Assembly (NCBI GenBank): GCA_030248215.1
Contig: JASANG010003323.1
Span: forward strand, 310,001 to 374,000
Length of the DNA stretch: 64,000 nt
Reading direction: 5' to 3'
Source: Enoplolaimus lenunculus
Lineage: Eukaryota; Nematoda; Enoplea; Enoplida; Thoracostomopsidae
The notes below the pieces were generated by a model that saw only the letters and a program-made list of their open reading frames with translations, made no database searches and had not been told where the DNA came from. Shown here piece after piece: positions 46,389 to 56,397 of the stretch. The translations under genes and the position numbers were made by a program. Every line of letters starts with the position of its first letter. Position 1 is the stretch's first letter.

Positions 46389-49300
46389 ATGAAGTTGGAT
46401 TTTAATACATCGTCAAAGCCGCGTGACACCAATGGTAAGTTGAATAACCAATATTGTCAGCGTTTCTTTTTTTTGCCGCAGATCCGTATCAATTTGAATT
46501 CGACGGCGTAGTACATGGGCGTAGCCAGGCAATGGCGGATCCATGGGGGGGCCACCCCGGCCGTGGGACCCCCCAACATCATCTCGACAAAAATTATATA
46601 GCAATTTTGTGACAATAGTTCGTGGTTTGTGTGTGTGAGTCAAAAGTAAGTTTATTACATGTGAAATTTTGGCCTCCCCTCATTTTGAGATCCTGGATCC
46701 GCCACTGTAGCCAGGATTTTCGTCTGGTGAACAACACTTTTATACACACAACAAAGCGTGAGAAAATAAATTATGGTACATGTAACGGTGAAGCAATGTC
46801 AGTTCAGAATGAAACAGCACCAACAACTAGTGTGTGGGAATGAAAAGTACAGGCCTGTAGTTAACTCACCTTGCTAAGGGGAATAAAATTTTTTCAGGAT
46901 GGGCATTTAAAGGTTTTCGATGATTTACAAGTAAGGTTGAAAATCTTCAATGGGGGTCCAAATTTTTCCAAGGTGGGGGTGCTGAGCCAGCCCCCCCTGG
47001 CCCCCCTTGGCTACGGGCCCGGAAAAGCATGGGAGATCGTAATTTTAATTTATTCAAAAATGAAAGTTTTTTTAATACCATTGGAGGCATGGACCCTTTG
47101 CCCACCTGGCTACGCCCCTGGCACGGCAGAGGTTTTAACCATTTACAACAGAGGGCGAGGCATTAATTGTAAACTGCGCCCCCCCCCCCCTGGAAATGAC
47201 AAAGAACAGCAACGCTGTTGTGCTCGAGCGTAAGGCTCTTGTAGTTAAGTGGTGGTGGTGGTAAAATGGTTCCCACCCGTGAGACCGAGGTACGCATTCC
47301 AGCTTGAAAACATTTGCAGCATAAAATAGAAAATATTCATGCAAGAAAGTGTTAACTGGTTTTTTCAGAGTCACAAAGCGTCGCCGACCCTGTGTCACAA
47401 GGTAGCGAAGGAACTGAAGAATCTGACGTATCGCCAATAATGACACGCGACTATGGCGACAGCATTGGCGCAACTGGCAAATGCGACACGGGTCAACACG
47501 CAACAATCAATCTCGACGCTGCTGGATTTGGTGTTCCACCGCAAGGGATCGGCGGCGCGGCCGCTCGACGAACCATGGACTGGATTTTGTTGCGCCGGGT
47601 CACGTTGATACAAATGATTTTGTCGATGGTGCGAAATATTTCCCACATATTTTTGTTCCATTTTCGTACAAACGAGTTGCAAATGATTTTTAGATACGGG
47701 GAAGAGGGTGGCGAGGGGGGTCGGGGGTAAAAATTTCTACGTAAAAATGAAATTTTTTTACCCCCGACCCCTCCAACAAGCGACAAGATTTGTAATAGAC
47801 ATGACATTAAATGATGGGTTTTAGTCAAATTTTTGAGTGGAAATAGTTTCGGCTACGGCCGAAAAATACCGACGCCTTCGGCTTCCTAACTGTAGAAATT
47901 TGCTTATACGATCGATCATCCAATTGTGTCTTAACATTTTTCTCGATTGTTGAGACGCTTTTAAGCTTGGGATTTCAGCCCATGTAAAGATCGCGGGCGG
48001 AACGTTTTTCTGTGGGACTAGAAAAGAGTTAGCTAAAGCTTTAGACTAATTGATTTGCTTTGTTTAGGCTTAGACTTAGGAATATACTCATTATTACGCT
48101 TAGGCTTAGGCTTAGGCTAGACTTAGGCTCAGGAATATGGTCATTATTACGCTTAGGCTTAGGCTTAGACTTAGGCTTAGGCTTAGGAATAAGCTCATTA
48201 TTACGCTTAGGTTTAGGCTTAGACTTAAGCTTAGGTTTAGGAAAATGCTTATAATACTGTTCCATCCCTGTTCTTAACATTAGCCGGGATTTCTAATATC
48301 TCACCCAACGGTTGGCATCCAAATGGGGGCCAGGAGGCGTTCAGCCGCAGCAAGACATGTTTTGCCCACCCCTAGAAGAATTTTCTCAGCTTCACGTTTT
48401 GTAAAACTTCGCCAGCCTCCTAGAACTATGCCCACCCCCCCGGTTGGCCGGCCCATAGTATATTGAGCTCAATCAGTGGCGGATCCAAAAATTTTTTGAC
48501 GGGCGGGGCGGGCTGGCAAACGTTTATGAAACGCAAAAATTGTAAGATAGGAGGGAGCTTATCATTTTATCACATAAAATCTGCGGGAAAAATGTGTTTT
48601 ACAAATAAATTTTCTGATTGGAAAAAATTACAAGGTAGGGGCGTTACCATTTTACACAAAAAAGTTTTTGACGAGGGTGCGTACGCCCTTGCCCCCCGCC
48701 CCCTCTGGATCCGTTAGTGAGGTCGATACAGGCTTGCTCAATCAGCGTTTTTATTTTCAGGTTGCGATGTTGTGTATTGTAGTGGTCGTATTTGCAAGTG
48801 AACTGAATCGAATGTTGATGTGGTACAAAACTGTAATGTTTATTTGGGTCATATATTTAGCCATGACGGCGTATTGTGGATTTAAAAGGTAAAATTAACA
48901 ATATTAACTTATTAAATGTTACCTATTTGCCGTCCACCGGTTGCATACCTATCATTGTTGTCAGTCTAAATACGAACCGGGACTTCGGACCTTTTTAATC
49001 AGCCCTGGCATACTGGGATAGCTCGCATCAGCGACCTTAGGATTTCGAGGCTAGCGCTGTACTACTGCGCCACGTAGCCCGCATCTCCAACTGCTTTTAT
49101 TCTATATATGTCGACCGTATCCTGCCGGCAAGCATAATGCAATGTATTTTGTATTTACACGCGTACAAACATATCCCGTATGCTTACAATTGTTGAAAGT
49201 GTCAATAATTATTGGTCGACTGCATTTCTACTACGATATAAAGAACAGGGGCAGAACAGTATTATAAGCATATTCCTTAGCGTAAGCCTAAGCCTAAGCC

Positions 49301-52300
49301 TAAACGTAACTATGAGCATATTACTAAGCCTAAGCCAAGCAAAAAAAATAGTCTAAAGCTTAAGCTTACTTTATTGCAGTCCAACAGAAAAACGTTCCTT
49401 ACATGGGCTGAAATCTTGGAAATTCATTTATTTAAAGTTGTAAATATTTCGAACCCATTTTGTGTAATGGTTTTATTAATAAGCTGAAACACTATCGATA
49501 GCTCGCAATTTAAAGCATCGTTCCAGTTAATTTTTGTGTTCGGCCAATATATAAAACACTGCCGCGACAGTAGTATAAGCATATTGCTAGACCTAAGCCA
49601 AACCATAAGAATGAGCTTATACCTACGTTTAAGCGTAAGCCAAAAAATTATTCAATATAAAGTTTAAACTTTGCAGTCCCGCAGAAAAACGTTCCGCCTC
49701 TCATCTTTACATGAGCCAAACAAACAATTTGGAACAAACTAATTGTCGTATTTGCACATTTGCTTTAAGTATTATCGCAAATTGAAACCTATTTTGCGTT
49801 ATTTTTTAATAAATTAAATACAAACACCCTCAAGCGGATACTTCAAGGGTTTTAATGGTGTTCCTTGACCCTAATGATAGAACGAATAATTTGATAGCAA
49901 AAGACCGAGCCCGCACTCAAAGGGGGACTCAGCCCCCGGCAAGAATTTTGCCCTCCCCCTAGAAAATTATCAACCTTGCCTTTGACACTTCAACAAAACT
50001 TTATATGTCCTTACTGAAAAATGTTTAGCCTTCTTAGTTAGGTGCCACTGGCTACGGCCTGCAAAGCGTGCTTTTCTTGAAAACCTTGGGTTGGTAAAAG
50101 ATTTTTTATGTTTGATATCAATTTTCAAATCAGATTGAGTATTTTAACTTATATTGACACTTGCAAGTTTTTGCTGCGAGAACTTGCAGCTGCAAATTGC
50201 ACACAGAACTTGACATTTTTTCATCAGTCAATGAGAAAGCGGCTGCAATAAAATTCAGTGAACTTGCATCGTTATTCACACGTGAACTAAATTTATATAT
50301 AGCTATGATTTTTAATGAATTATTTACAGCTGCAAGTTTTTCGAATGGGATTTTGAACAAAACTTGTAAGTGCAAGTTGCAGCTGCAAATTTTTCGAATG
50401 GGATTTTGAACAAAAATTGTAAGTGCAAGTTGCAGCTGCAAATTTTTCGAATGGGATTTTGAACAAAACTTGTAAGTGCAAGTTGCAGCTGCAAGTTTTT
50501 CGAATGAGATTTTGAACAAAACTTGTAAGTGCAAGTTGCCGCTGCAAGTTTTTCGAATGGGATTTTGAACAAAACTTGTAAGTGCAAGTTGCACCTGCAA
50601 GTTTTTCGAACGGGATTTTGAACAAAACTTGCAAGTACAAGTTGCAGCTGCATGTTGTCGCAACACAAACTCGCACGTGTGAATAGGACTTTCAGTTTGT
50701 TTTGTGAATATTTCAGCGGTCCAAAGTTGTACAGTAATGTTTTGGCGTATTTTGTAATGTCGCTGTTTCAAACGATGATTAACGGATTTTGGCTTGCTGG
50801 CGTATTTATGGCCGTTTGTTACAGTGTAATTATCGACGAGCAACGATTGCAGCACGAAATTGATGTATCAAGTAACGCAAAAAGTGGCTTCATTTGTAAA
50901 ATAATGTCACGATAATTGGTCGCCTGACAACTCGTCGACTGACAATTTGTAATCCTAAACTATTAAGACAAAACATATATAAACTCGTAAAAATTGCAAG
51001 ATATGAAATCATATCATAAACTCGTAAAAATTGCAAGATATGAAATCATATCATAAACTCGTAAAAATTGCAAGATATGAAATCATATCATAAACTCGTA
51101 AAAATTGCAAGATATGAAATCATATCATAAACTCGTAAAAATTGCAAGATATGAAATCATATCATAAACTCGTAAAAATTGCAAGATATGAAATCATATC
51201 ATAAACTCGTAAAAATTGCAAGATATGAAATCATATCATAAACTCGTAAAAATTGCAAGATATGAAATCATATCATAAACTCGTAAAAATTGCAAGATAT
51301 GAAATCATATCATAAACTCGTAAAAATTGCAAGATATGAAATCATATCATAAACTCGTAAAAATTGCAAGATATGAAATCATATCATAAACTCGTAAAAA
51401 TTGCAAGATATGAAATCATATCATAAACTCGTAAAAATTGCAAGATATGAAATCATATCATAAACTCGTAAAAATTGCAAGATATGAAATCATATCATAA
51501 ACTCGTAAAAATTGCAAGATATGAAATCATATCATAAACTCGTAAAAATTGCAAGATATGAAATCATATCATAAACTCGTAAAAATTGCAAGATATGAAA
51601 TCATATCATAAACTCGTAAAAATTGCAAGATATGAAATCATATCATAAACTCGTAAAAATTGCAAGATATGAAATCATATCATAAACTCGTAAAAATTGC
51701 AAGATATGAAATCATATCATAAACTCGTAAAAATTGCAAGATATGAAATCATATCATAAACTCGTAAAAATTGCAAGATATGAAATCATATCATAAACTC
51801 GTAAAAATTGCAAGATATGAAATCATATCATAAACTCGTAAAAATTGCAAGATATGAAATCATATCCTGATTAACTATTTGCACCAGTTAGCAACTGTAT
51901 CGTATCAAGCCTCAATTGCTGCTCAGGGCAGCGAGAATAATTTGGTGCCGCACCGCAACCTCCTCTGAACCGCCTTAGGAGGATGCACCGGGCACCGCAA
52001 CCATCCCGAACCACCTTAAGTGGCCGCCCCGGGCACCTGTGGGGCCCATGGCTAAAACCCATTCAAAGTGCAATGTTTGTTCTTCCGCGTCGGGACAGCT
52101 GCACTCTATCCATTATTGCTTCTGGTTTTAGCTTTGATTTCCTATTTACACGCTGGTAGTCATCTCACTTTGCTAGGGTGAGGTAAAAATTGTCTAGGCT
52201 GGCATACAGCCAGCGGACTTACAGGGAAAGTTGAAAGTTTTGTAGGAAGGGCGGACGCAATAGTTTTCTTAGGTTCTGAGCCTCATTGACCCTGCTCTGC

Positions 52301-53574
52301 CTATGGTCTCGCGTGTTTATTAAAAGTAGTGCGTTTTGATTTTAGACAAATGGATTCGTACAGGTCTGTTGATTGCTGAACTGATGGAAAGCGTTGCTGT
52401 TTTGGGAACGATTTTAACTGGATTACTCGGCGTCGTGGTTTGCTGTAAAGGATTCGGTCGACTCTTGCAGTATCAAGAAGAATTTGTTCGAGTAAGTCGG
52501 TTTTGTTTTTGTCTTTGTTTGGTGCAAATTGTGGCTGACAACGTGGAAATGTTTTGAAGTTTTCAATTAAATTTTAACAATGGATTGTGGTTAGCTTTTC
52601 TGGCCAATGTTACTTTTAGGGGGTATAACAGTAGATTAAGCGTTATTCATAAGTCTATTTCCCTAAGCCTAAGCAAAAAAAATGTAAACTAGAATCTAAA
52701 CCCACTCTTCTGTAGACCCACCCGAAACCTGGGGTCTCCTAGGAGTAACATGGGCCGCTTTTCTTATCGACTGTTAAATATCAACAAAAACGGTTCGTTG
52801 CGGGTTTCTGTTTAAATTCTCGCTATTTCAGGTGTATGACAAATTAAGTTAATTGTAATTATTCACCAGACTATAACTGGTGAGATAGTGCTAACCAAGG
52901 GCCTGTAGCCAGAGGGGAGGGAGGCTGGTGAGCTCACCCCACTGTCAGAATTGAACCACCCCAATAGAAAATTTTCAACCTTGTTTGTAAGTCATTGAAA
53001 ACAATTGTATGCCCCTAGAGAAAATTTCTAAGACCCCCTCATATATACCAACGTGGGCTAGCTACGGGCCTGGCTAGGCAGTGTACACCAGGGAGGTGAA
53101 TAAATTCAACGCCGGAAGTTAGCAAATTTTGCCGATGCCGGAAGTGAAATAAAAGTAATAAATACTGCTAAATTTGCGTATTTTAACGCCCAATCTGTTA
53201 AAATGTCGGTAAAAATTGGATTTAAATTGACGTTTTGTACAACAGAAAAACTTATCGAAATTGACCTATACTTACAACCAGACTATTATGTAATAAATTA
53301 CTTTACTAGCATTTAAGGCTGATTTTTTTGTGTTAATTTTTATATTTTTGAATAATTATTCTATTTAGCCGACGTCGTTTAATACTTGTACAGTTCTAAA
53401 CTGAATTGTTAGCAAGCGGCAGATTAGAAAAATTCGCCGACCGATGAGACTTTGTATTACATCAGTCTGCCGAATGAACTGTCAGCTTTTACTGTTGAGG
53501 TAAAAACAATTTCGAAGTTGTGTTTTTAAGCTAAATTTTGGTTTTAGGGTTACGGACGAACTTCGCGATACTAA
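46389..53574 (+). CDS. Predicted four-pass membrane protein, seven exons, family unknown
   Basis: Exons: 46389-46434, 47369-47628, 48761-48888, 50717-50871, 52346-52491, 53428-53499, 53548-53574; 834 nt, 277 aa. Every junction keeps phase: ATG|GTAAGT to TTTTTTCAG (phase 1), ATG|GTGCGA (weak donor, phase 0) to TTATTTTCAG, AAG|GTAAAA (phase 2) to ATATTTCAG, CAA|GTAACG (phase 1) to GATTTTAG, CGA|GTAAGT (phase 0) to CAGATTAG, GAG|GTAAAA to GGTTTTAG. An alternative exon 4 donor in the same phase ends at 50895. Layout: a polar, Ser/Gly-rich N-terminal region to about residue 92, then hydrophobic spans near 93-114 (crossing the exon 2/3 junction), 126-143, 153-184 and 204-230 (ending CCKGFGRLL), and a polar tail with YISL (256-259, a possible YxxF-type sorting signal) ending GYGRTSRY. 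No paired extracellular cysteines, so not a classical tetraspanin; a MARVEL- or MS4A-like fold is possible but unproven. An in-frame stop at 46344, directly before a usable acceptor, suggests a 5' UTR exon upstream. Confidence 0.75.
46525..46708. mobile_element. GGATCC-ended element (membrane-protein gene, intron 1)
   Basis: AATGGCGGATCCATGGGGGG at the left and CCTGGATCCGCCACTG at the right are inverted. Confidence 0.65.
46852..47024. mobile_element. GTAGCCA-family MITE (reverse; intron 1)
   Basis: GGCCTGTAGTTAACTCACCT start, GTAAGGTTGAAAATCTTCAA inside, CCCCCTTGGCTACGGGCCCG end. Confidence 0.7.
47222..47355 (+). mobile_element. tRNA-derived SINE, 12 bp before an exon acceptor
   Basis: A-box-like GTAGTTAAGTGGTGGTGG and a decayed B box (GAGGTACGCATTCC), followed by a tail ATAAAATAGAAAATATTCAT and AGAAAGTGTTAA. 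Collinear with 62828-62956 from head to tail. It ends immediately before the CTGGTTTTTTCAG acceptor of exon 2 of the membrane-protein gene. Confidence 0.75.
47977..48285 (+). mobile_element. TelMITE (intron 2)
   Basis: Ends AGCCCATGTAAAGATC and TTCTTAACATTAGCC. A perfect 8-bp duplication GGGATTTC flanks it (47969-47976, 48286-48293). Long TTAGGC core in four blocks. Confidence 0.9.
48474..48719. mobile_element. GGATCC-ended element (intron 2)
   Basis: AGTGGCGGATCCAAAAATTT and CCCCCTCTGGATCCGTTAGT ends; GGGCGGGCTGGCAAACG interior as at 43713. It ends about 40 bp before the exon 3 acceptor. Confidence 0.7.
49012..49080 (-). repeat. tRNA-like sequence, probable SINE head (intron 3)
   Basis: On the minus strand the ends GGGCTA and TATCCC can pair, the D-arm GCGCAGTAGTACAGCGC has a perfect 4-bp stem, and TGGCGCAGTAGTACAGCG is A-box-like. 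The T arm is collapsed (TCGCTGATGCGA). Not a standard tRNA. Confidence 0.45.
49236..49410 (-). mobile_element. TelMITE (intron 3), diverged ends
   Basis: GATATAAAGAACAGGGGCAG start, TAAGCC blocks, AAAACGTTCCTTACATGGGC end. Confidence 0.7.
49542..49718 (-). mobile_element. TelMITE (intron 3)
   Basis: GGCCAATATATAAAACACTG and TCATCTTTACATGAGCC ends; weak hexamer core. Confidence 0.7.
49900..50062. mobile_element. GTAGCCA-family MITE (intron 3)
   Basis: AAAGGGGGACTCAGCCCC, AAATTATCAACCTTGCC and CACTGGCTACGGCCTG. Confidence 0.6.
50332..50656 (+). repeat. 53-bp tandem array, six copies (intron 3)
   Basis: Exact 53-bp spacing of TTTTCGAATGGGATTTTGAA (TCGAATG at 50341, 50394, 50447, 50500, 50553, 50606). 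Each unit also holds AAGTTGCAGCTGCAAGTT, an 18-bp palindrome. The minus strand stays open through it (LQLALTSFVQNPIRKTC-like), a composition effect. The array stops 60 bp before the exon 4 acceptor. Confidence 0.92.
50979..51866 (+). repeat. 37-bp satellite, exactly 24 copies (intron 4)
   Basis: Unit starts ATAAACTCGTAAAAATTGCA and ends TGAAATCATATC. 888 bp equals 24 x 37, and I see no difference between units. It contains the palindrome GATATGAAATCATATC. Located wholly inside intron 4 of the membrane-protein gene. Confidence 0.97.
52150..52312. mobile_element. GTAGCCA-family MITE (intron 4)
   Basis: GGTAGTCATCTCACTTTGCT start, ACAGGGAAAGTTGAAAGTTT inside; diverged right end. Confidence 0.5.
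52601..52756 (-). mobile_element. TelMITE (intron 5)
   Basis: Ends GGCCAATGTTACTTTTAGGG and CTAGGAGTAACATGGGCC. A perfect 8-bp duplication GCTTTTCT flanks it (52593-52600, 52757-52764). Confidence 0.9.
52897..53072. mobile_element. GTAGCCA-family MITE (intron 5)
   Basis: GGCCTGTAGCCAGAGGGGAG and GGGCTAGCTACGGGCCTGGC are inverted ends; TTTTCAACCTTGTTTGTAAG inside. Confidence 0.7.
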
Positions 53575-53718
53575 AGTTGATTATACAAAGATTTATTTGT
53601 ATAAATTTACCTACAAATCAACATGGATATTATCTGAACAAGGGACATTTTATATTGTAATTGTGTCAGTAAACTTTATTATACGCTGAGAACCGTATAG
53701 ATCTGAGAATTTCTTATA

Positions 53719-54016
53719 TATAAGCCTAAGCCTAAGCCTAAGCTTAAGCCTAAGCGTAAACCTAAGCGTAAGCCTACGCGTAAGCGTAAGCCTATGCGTA
53801 AGCGTAAGCTTACGCGTAAGCGTAAGCCTATGCGTAAGCGTAAGCCTACGCGTAAGCGTAAGCCTATGCGTAAGCGTAAGCCTACGCGTAAGCGTAAGCG
53901 TAAGTCTAAGCCTAAGCCTAAGCCTAAGCGTAAACCTAAGCGTAAGCCTACGCGTAAGCGTAAGCCTACGCGTAAGCGTAAGCGTAAGCCTAAGTCTAAG
54001 CCTAAGCCTAACATTA
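53719..54016 (-). repeat. Stand-alone telomere-like hexamer array
   Basis: About 50 uninterrupted hexamers: TAAGCC (complement of TTAGGC) mixed with TAAGCG, TACGCG and TATGCG variants, in short higher-order groups. No GGCC TelMITE ends flank it. An AT-rich palindrome (ACATTAAATAATA at 54009 and TATTATTTAATGT at 54060) follows directly. Confidence 0.93.
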
Positions 54017-54127
54017 AATAATATACATGTATATATGTATATATAATATATACATATGTATTATTTAATGTTGAAAACATTTCGTCACGAAACGTGCTAT
54101 AAGCGTTAAGATTTGGTACCTTTGTTC

Positions 54128-54485
54128 ATATTCTCAATTGTATGTAGCACCGATTACCCGCAGAGCATAGGTCTTGTATCTTAGGAATTAAAAAATAGTG
54201 AGATTTGAAATTCAACACATTTTTCAACATTTGATTTGCTTTTTTTACATTTCAACAAAGTTTGAGATCCGTAACTACAAAAGTTAGTGAGTTTGAAAAC
54301 GTATCGGTAACTACACTATAAAAAATGGGCAATCAAATTGACTCTCTCGGAAATAGGCTGTTCCTGACTACACAACCTGAGTCAAATTTGACGTCAGGAA
54401 AAGCCTATTTTCGAGAGAGTCAATTTGACTCACCATTTTTTACAGAGTAGTGACAGGTGGTGTATATGCGATTTGAAAATATGGG
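54128..54485. mobile_element. TATTCTCAAATG-family MITE with nested GAGTCAAA MITE
   Basis: CATATTCTCAATTGTATGTA start and GTATATGCGATTTGAAAATATG (in pattern) end; interior TTTGAGATCCGTAACTA. Split at TA by the element at 54314. Confidence 0.7.
54314..54447. mobile_element. GAGTCAAA-family MITE
   Basis: CACTATAAAAAATGGGCAAT and GACTCACCATTTTTTACAGAG-like ends with TA on both outer sides (54312-54313, 54448-54449). Confidence 0.8.
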
Positions 54486-54579
54486 TCATTTATGTAAACT
54501 TTTGGCCTTCATCGGTACATTGATCATTGTATAAATATTACTTGTGTGTGATGTATTTAACATGGTAGACTATATTTTT

Positions 54580-54728
54580 GGCACTTGTAAAGATCAGGGG
54601 CGGAGCGGATTTCTGTGGGACTGCAATAGAATAAGCTTAAGTTTTAGGCTAAATTTTGACTTAGGCTTAGGCTTGGGTTTGTGAATATGCTTTATATTAC
54701 AGTTACGGCCCTGTTCTATACATTGGCC
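54580..54728 (+). mobile_element. TelMITE
   Basis: GGCACTTGTAAAGATCAGGG start and CCTGTTCTATACATTGGCC end. The flanks ATATTTTT and ATATTTTA agree at 7 of 8. Hexamer core nearly lost. Confidence 0.78.
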
Positions 54729-54733
54729 ATATT

Positions 54734-54792
54734 TTATTTTATATATAATATATATATTTATATATATATATATAAATTTATATATATTTTAT
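54734..54792. repeat. (TA)n microsatellite
   Basis: TATATATA run with a few TTTA interruptions. Confidence 0.9.
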
Positions 54793-54819
54793 TTTTGAAC
54801 ACAACCTTTTGGCACACTT

Positions 54820-55256
54820 TAGCGGTATGCTTACCAGTTATCACACTGTAAATTGCAGTGAGTTGGTTTCAACTCAGAATGAGTTGAATCCCTCAGTGTG
54901 GGTTATGACTGTCAGAACTTACAATTGTGAGTTCATTCCACTCATTCTAGTTTAATTCATCAACTCCACCGGAGTTAACTCAACTGAGTGAGAATCAACT
55001 CAACTCAGAACCAGTTGAGGTTTACTGTAATTAACTCAGAGTAAGTTAAAGTTTAACATTCCATCTGAGTTTATTAATTAACTCATTGGAAATTACAGTG
55101 CACCAGGTGGCGCAAATTGGCACAGAAGTTGATGAAATCCAAATCAAATGCGAAATATGTGCTTAATTATCACTTAGCAGTTTGGAAAGCGACAAGTACT
55201 CACCTATGAGCAACTGGTAATTGGCGCTACACAATTACACACGGTTGACAATACGG
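54820..55256. mobile_element. TATTCTCAAATG-family MITE (degenerate) with nested GAGTTGA MITE
   Basis: Right half GGCACAGAAGTTGATG, CAAATGCGAAATATGTGCTT and GGTTGACAATACGGG align to the family; the left half is reduced to about 25 bp before 54844. Confidence 0.5.
54844..55100. mobile_element. GAGTTGA-family MITE
   Basis: CACTGTAAATTGCAGTGAGT and CTCATTGGAAATTACAGTG are inverted ends. Confidence 0.75.
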
Positions 55257-55390
55257 GTCAATGATATAGCTTGCATAATTCGTTCGTTGCTAAGTTGCTT
55301 GCTTATGAAAGCATTTAAAATCATGTATTCAATATGTTTAATACGGTTTTTTTACAATGAAATGTAGACCTGTAACTCGTTGGTCTATAA

Positions 55391-55642
55391 ACACTGTAAA
55401 CTGCAGTGAGTTGATTTTAACTCAGAATGAGTTGAAGCCACTCAGAAGCATGAGCTGTGAATTAGGTCTTTCAAAATTCATAATTCTCAATTGAATTAAC
55501 TCGTTCGGAGAGTGAACTAAACAACTCACTCGGAATTAAATAAACTTAGAGTAACTTGATATTTAGTGCTATTAACTCAGAAATAAACAAAAATAACTAA
55601 TTCTATACTATGAGTTGATTCATCAACTCACTACAATTGTAC
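55391..55642. mobile_element. GAGTTGA-family MITE
   Basis: CACTGTAAACTGCAGTGAGT and CAACTCACTACAATTGTAC ends. It borders the 1.65-kb tandem array. Confidence 0.7.
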
Positions 55643-56397
55643 AAAGAAGGACCATTCCAGCTTAATAAAGATTTGTCACGAAGAAATAACAGAGGGTAAA
55701 GTTGAATTTCAACGATAGTTGACATTTTGTTCGTTGAACTACGGACGTATAAATATACTTTTTGAATATTTTAAATACCTTCAGGTGTCGTCTTGCGGTG
55801 GGTGGCATTTTACGCGAAATGTCAACCAGGGCCAGACGGCACCGTGTCAAAGGTATATATAGTGTTTCGGATTTAAGATTAACCCCTTCTCATATTGAGT
55901 TGCCTGTAGGCAACTCAGCGCAGTGTATATACGTTAAATAGTATATATCGCACCGTGTTTAACAATTGCAACACGTATACATAGTACTAAATCACCACAA
56001 TGACATGAGAGCCCCCATTCGTGCACAACTGAGTACACGCAATTCCAGATCACTTTGTGGCGTAGCTACAATTTACTAGGTCGGATATCCTTAAGTATTG
56101 ATACAAACTTTTCAACCTTCGTGGTAGATCTCGTGGTAAAGTCTTGCCTGCTCAAGGCAATAACGCGTGCGCTTTGCTCAAGCAACGTCCTACAATATAG
56201 TTTGCTGCGCGGATTATGCAACTTTTGCGTAGACGGTGTAGCGGACATTTCCATACCGTCGATATTTGCCTTTAATGTCCCACTCAACTGTACAATAGGT
56301 ATCGAATGTTTTCTATATAGATAGTTCGCTTAAAAAATTATATTTTTCGCAAAATTTTAGGTTTCTTCATAATTTAGTTTTTCCTCAAAAATTTCGA

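Noticed and set aside
46622-46843. Alternative first exon beginning at the ATG near 46793
   Set aside because: Its only donor in the right phase is poor (A|GTGTGT), whereas ATG 46389 with ATG|GTAAGT gives a perfect phase-1 join to exon 2.
50979-51866. CRISPR array
   Set aside because: Direct 37-bp repeats abut with no spacers, in an intron of a eukaryotic gene.
53719-54016. True chromosome end
   Set aside because: Sequence continues for 10 kb on both sides with ordinary repeats, and the hexamers are heterogeneous.
53679-54080. 133-codon frame with an RLRVGLRL repeat, and an RKRKPT repeat on the other strand
   Set aside because: Produced by the hexamer array; no start context, no homologous domain.
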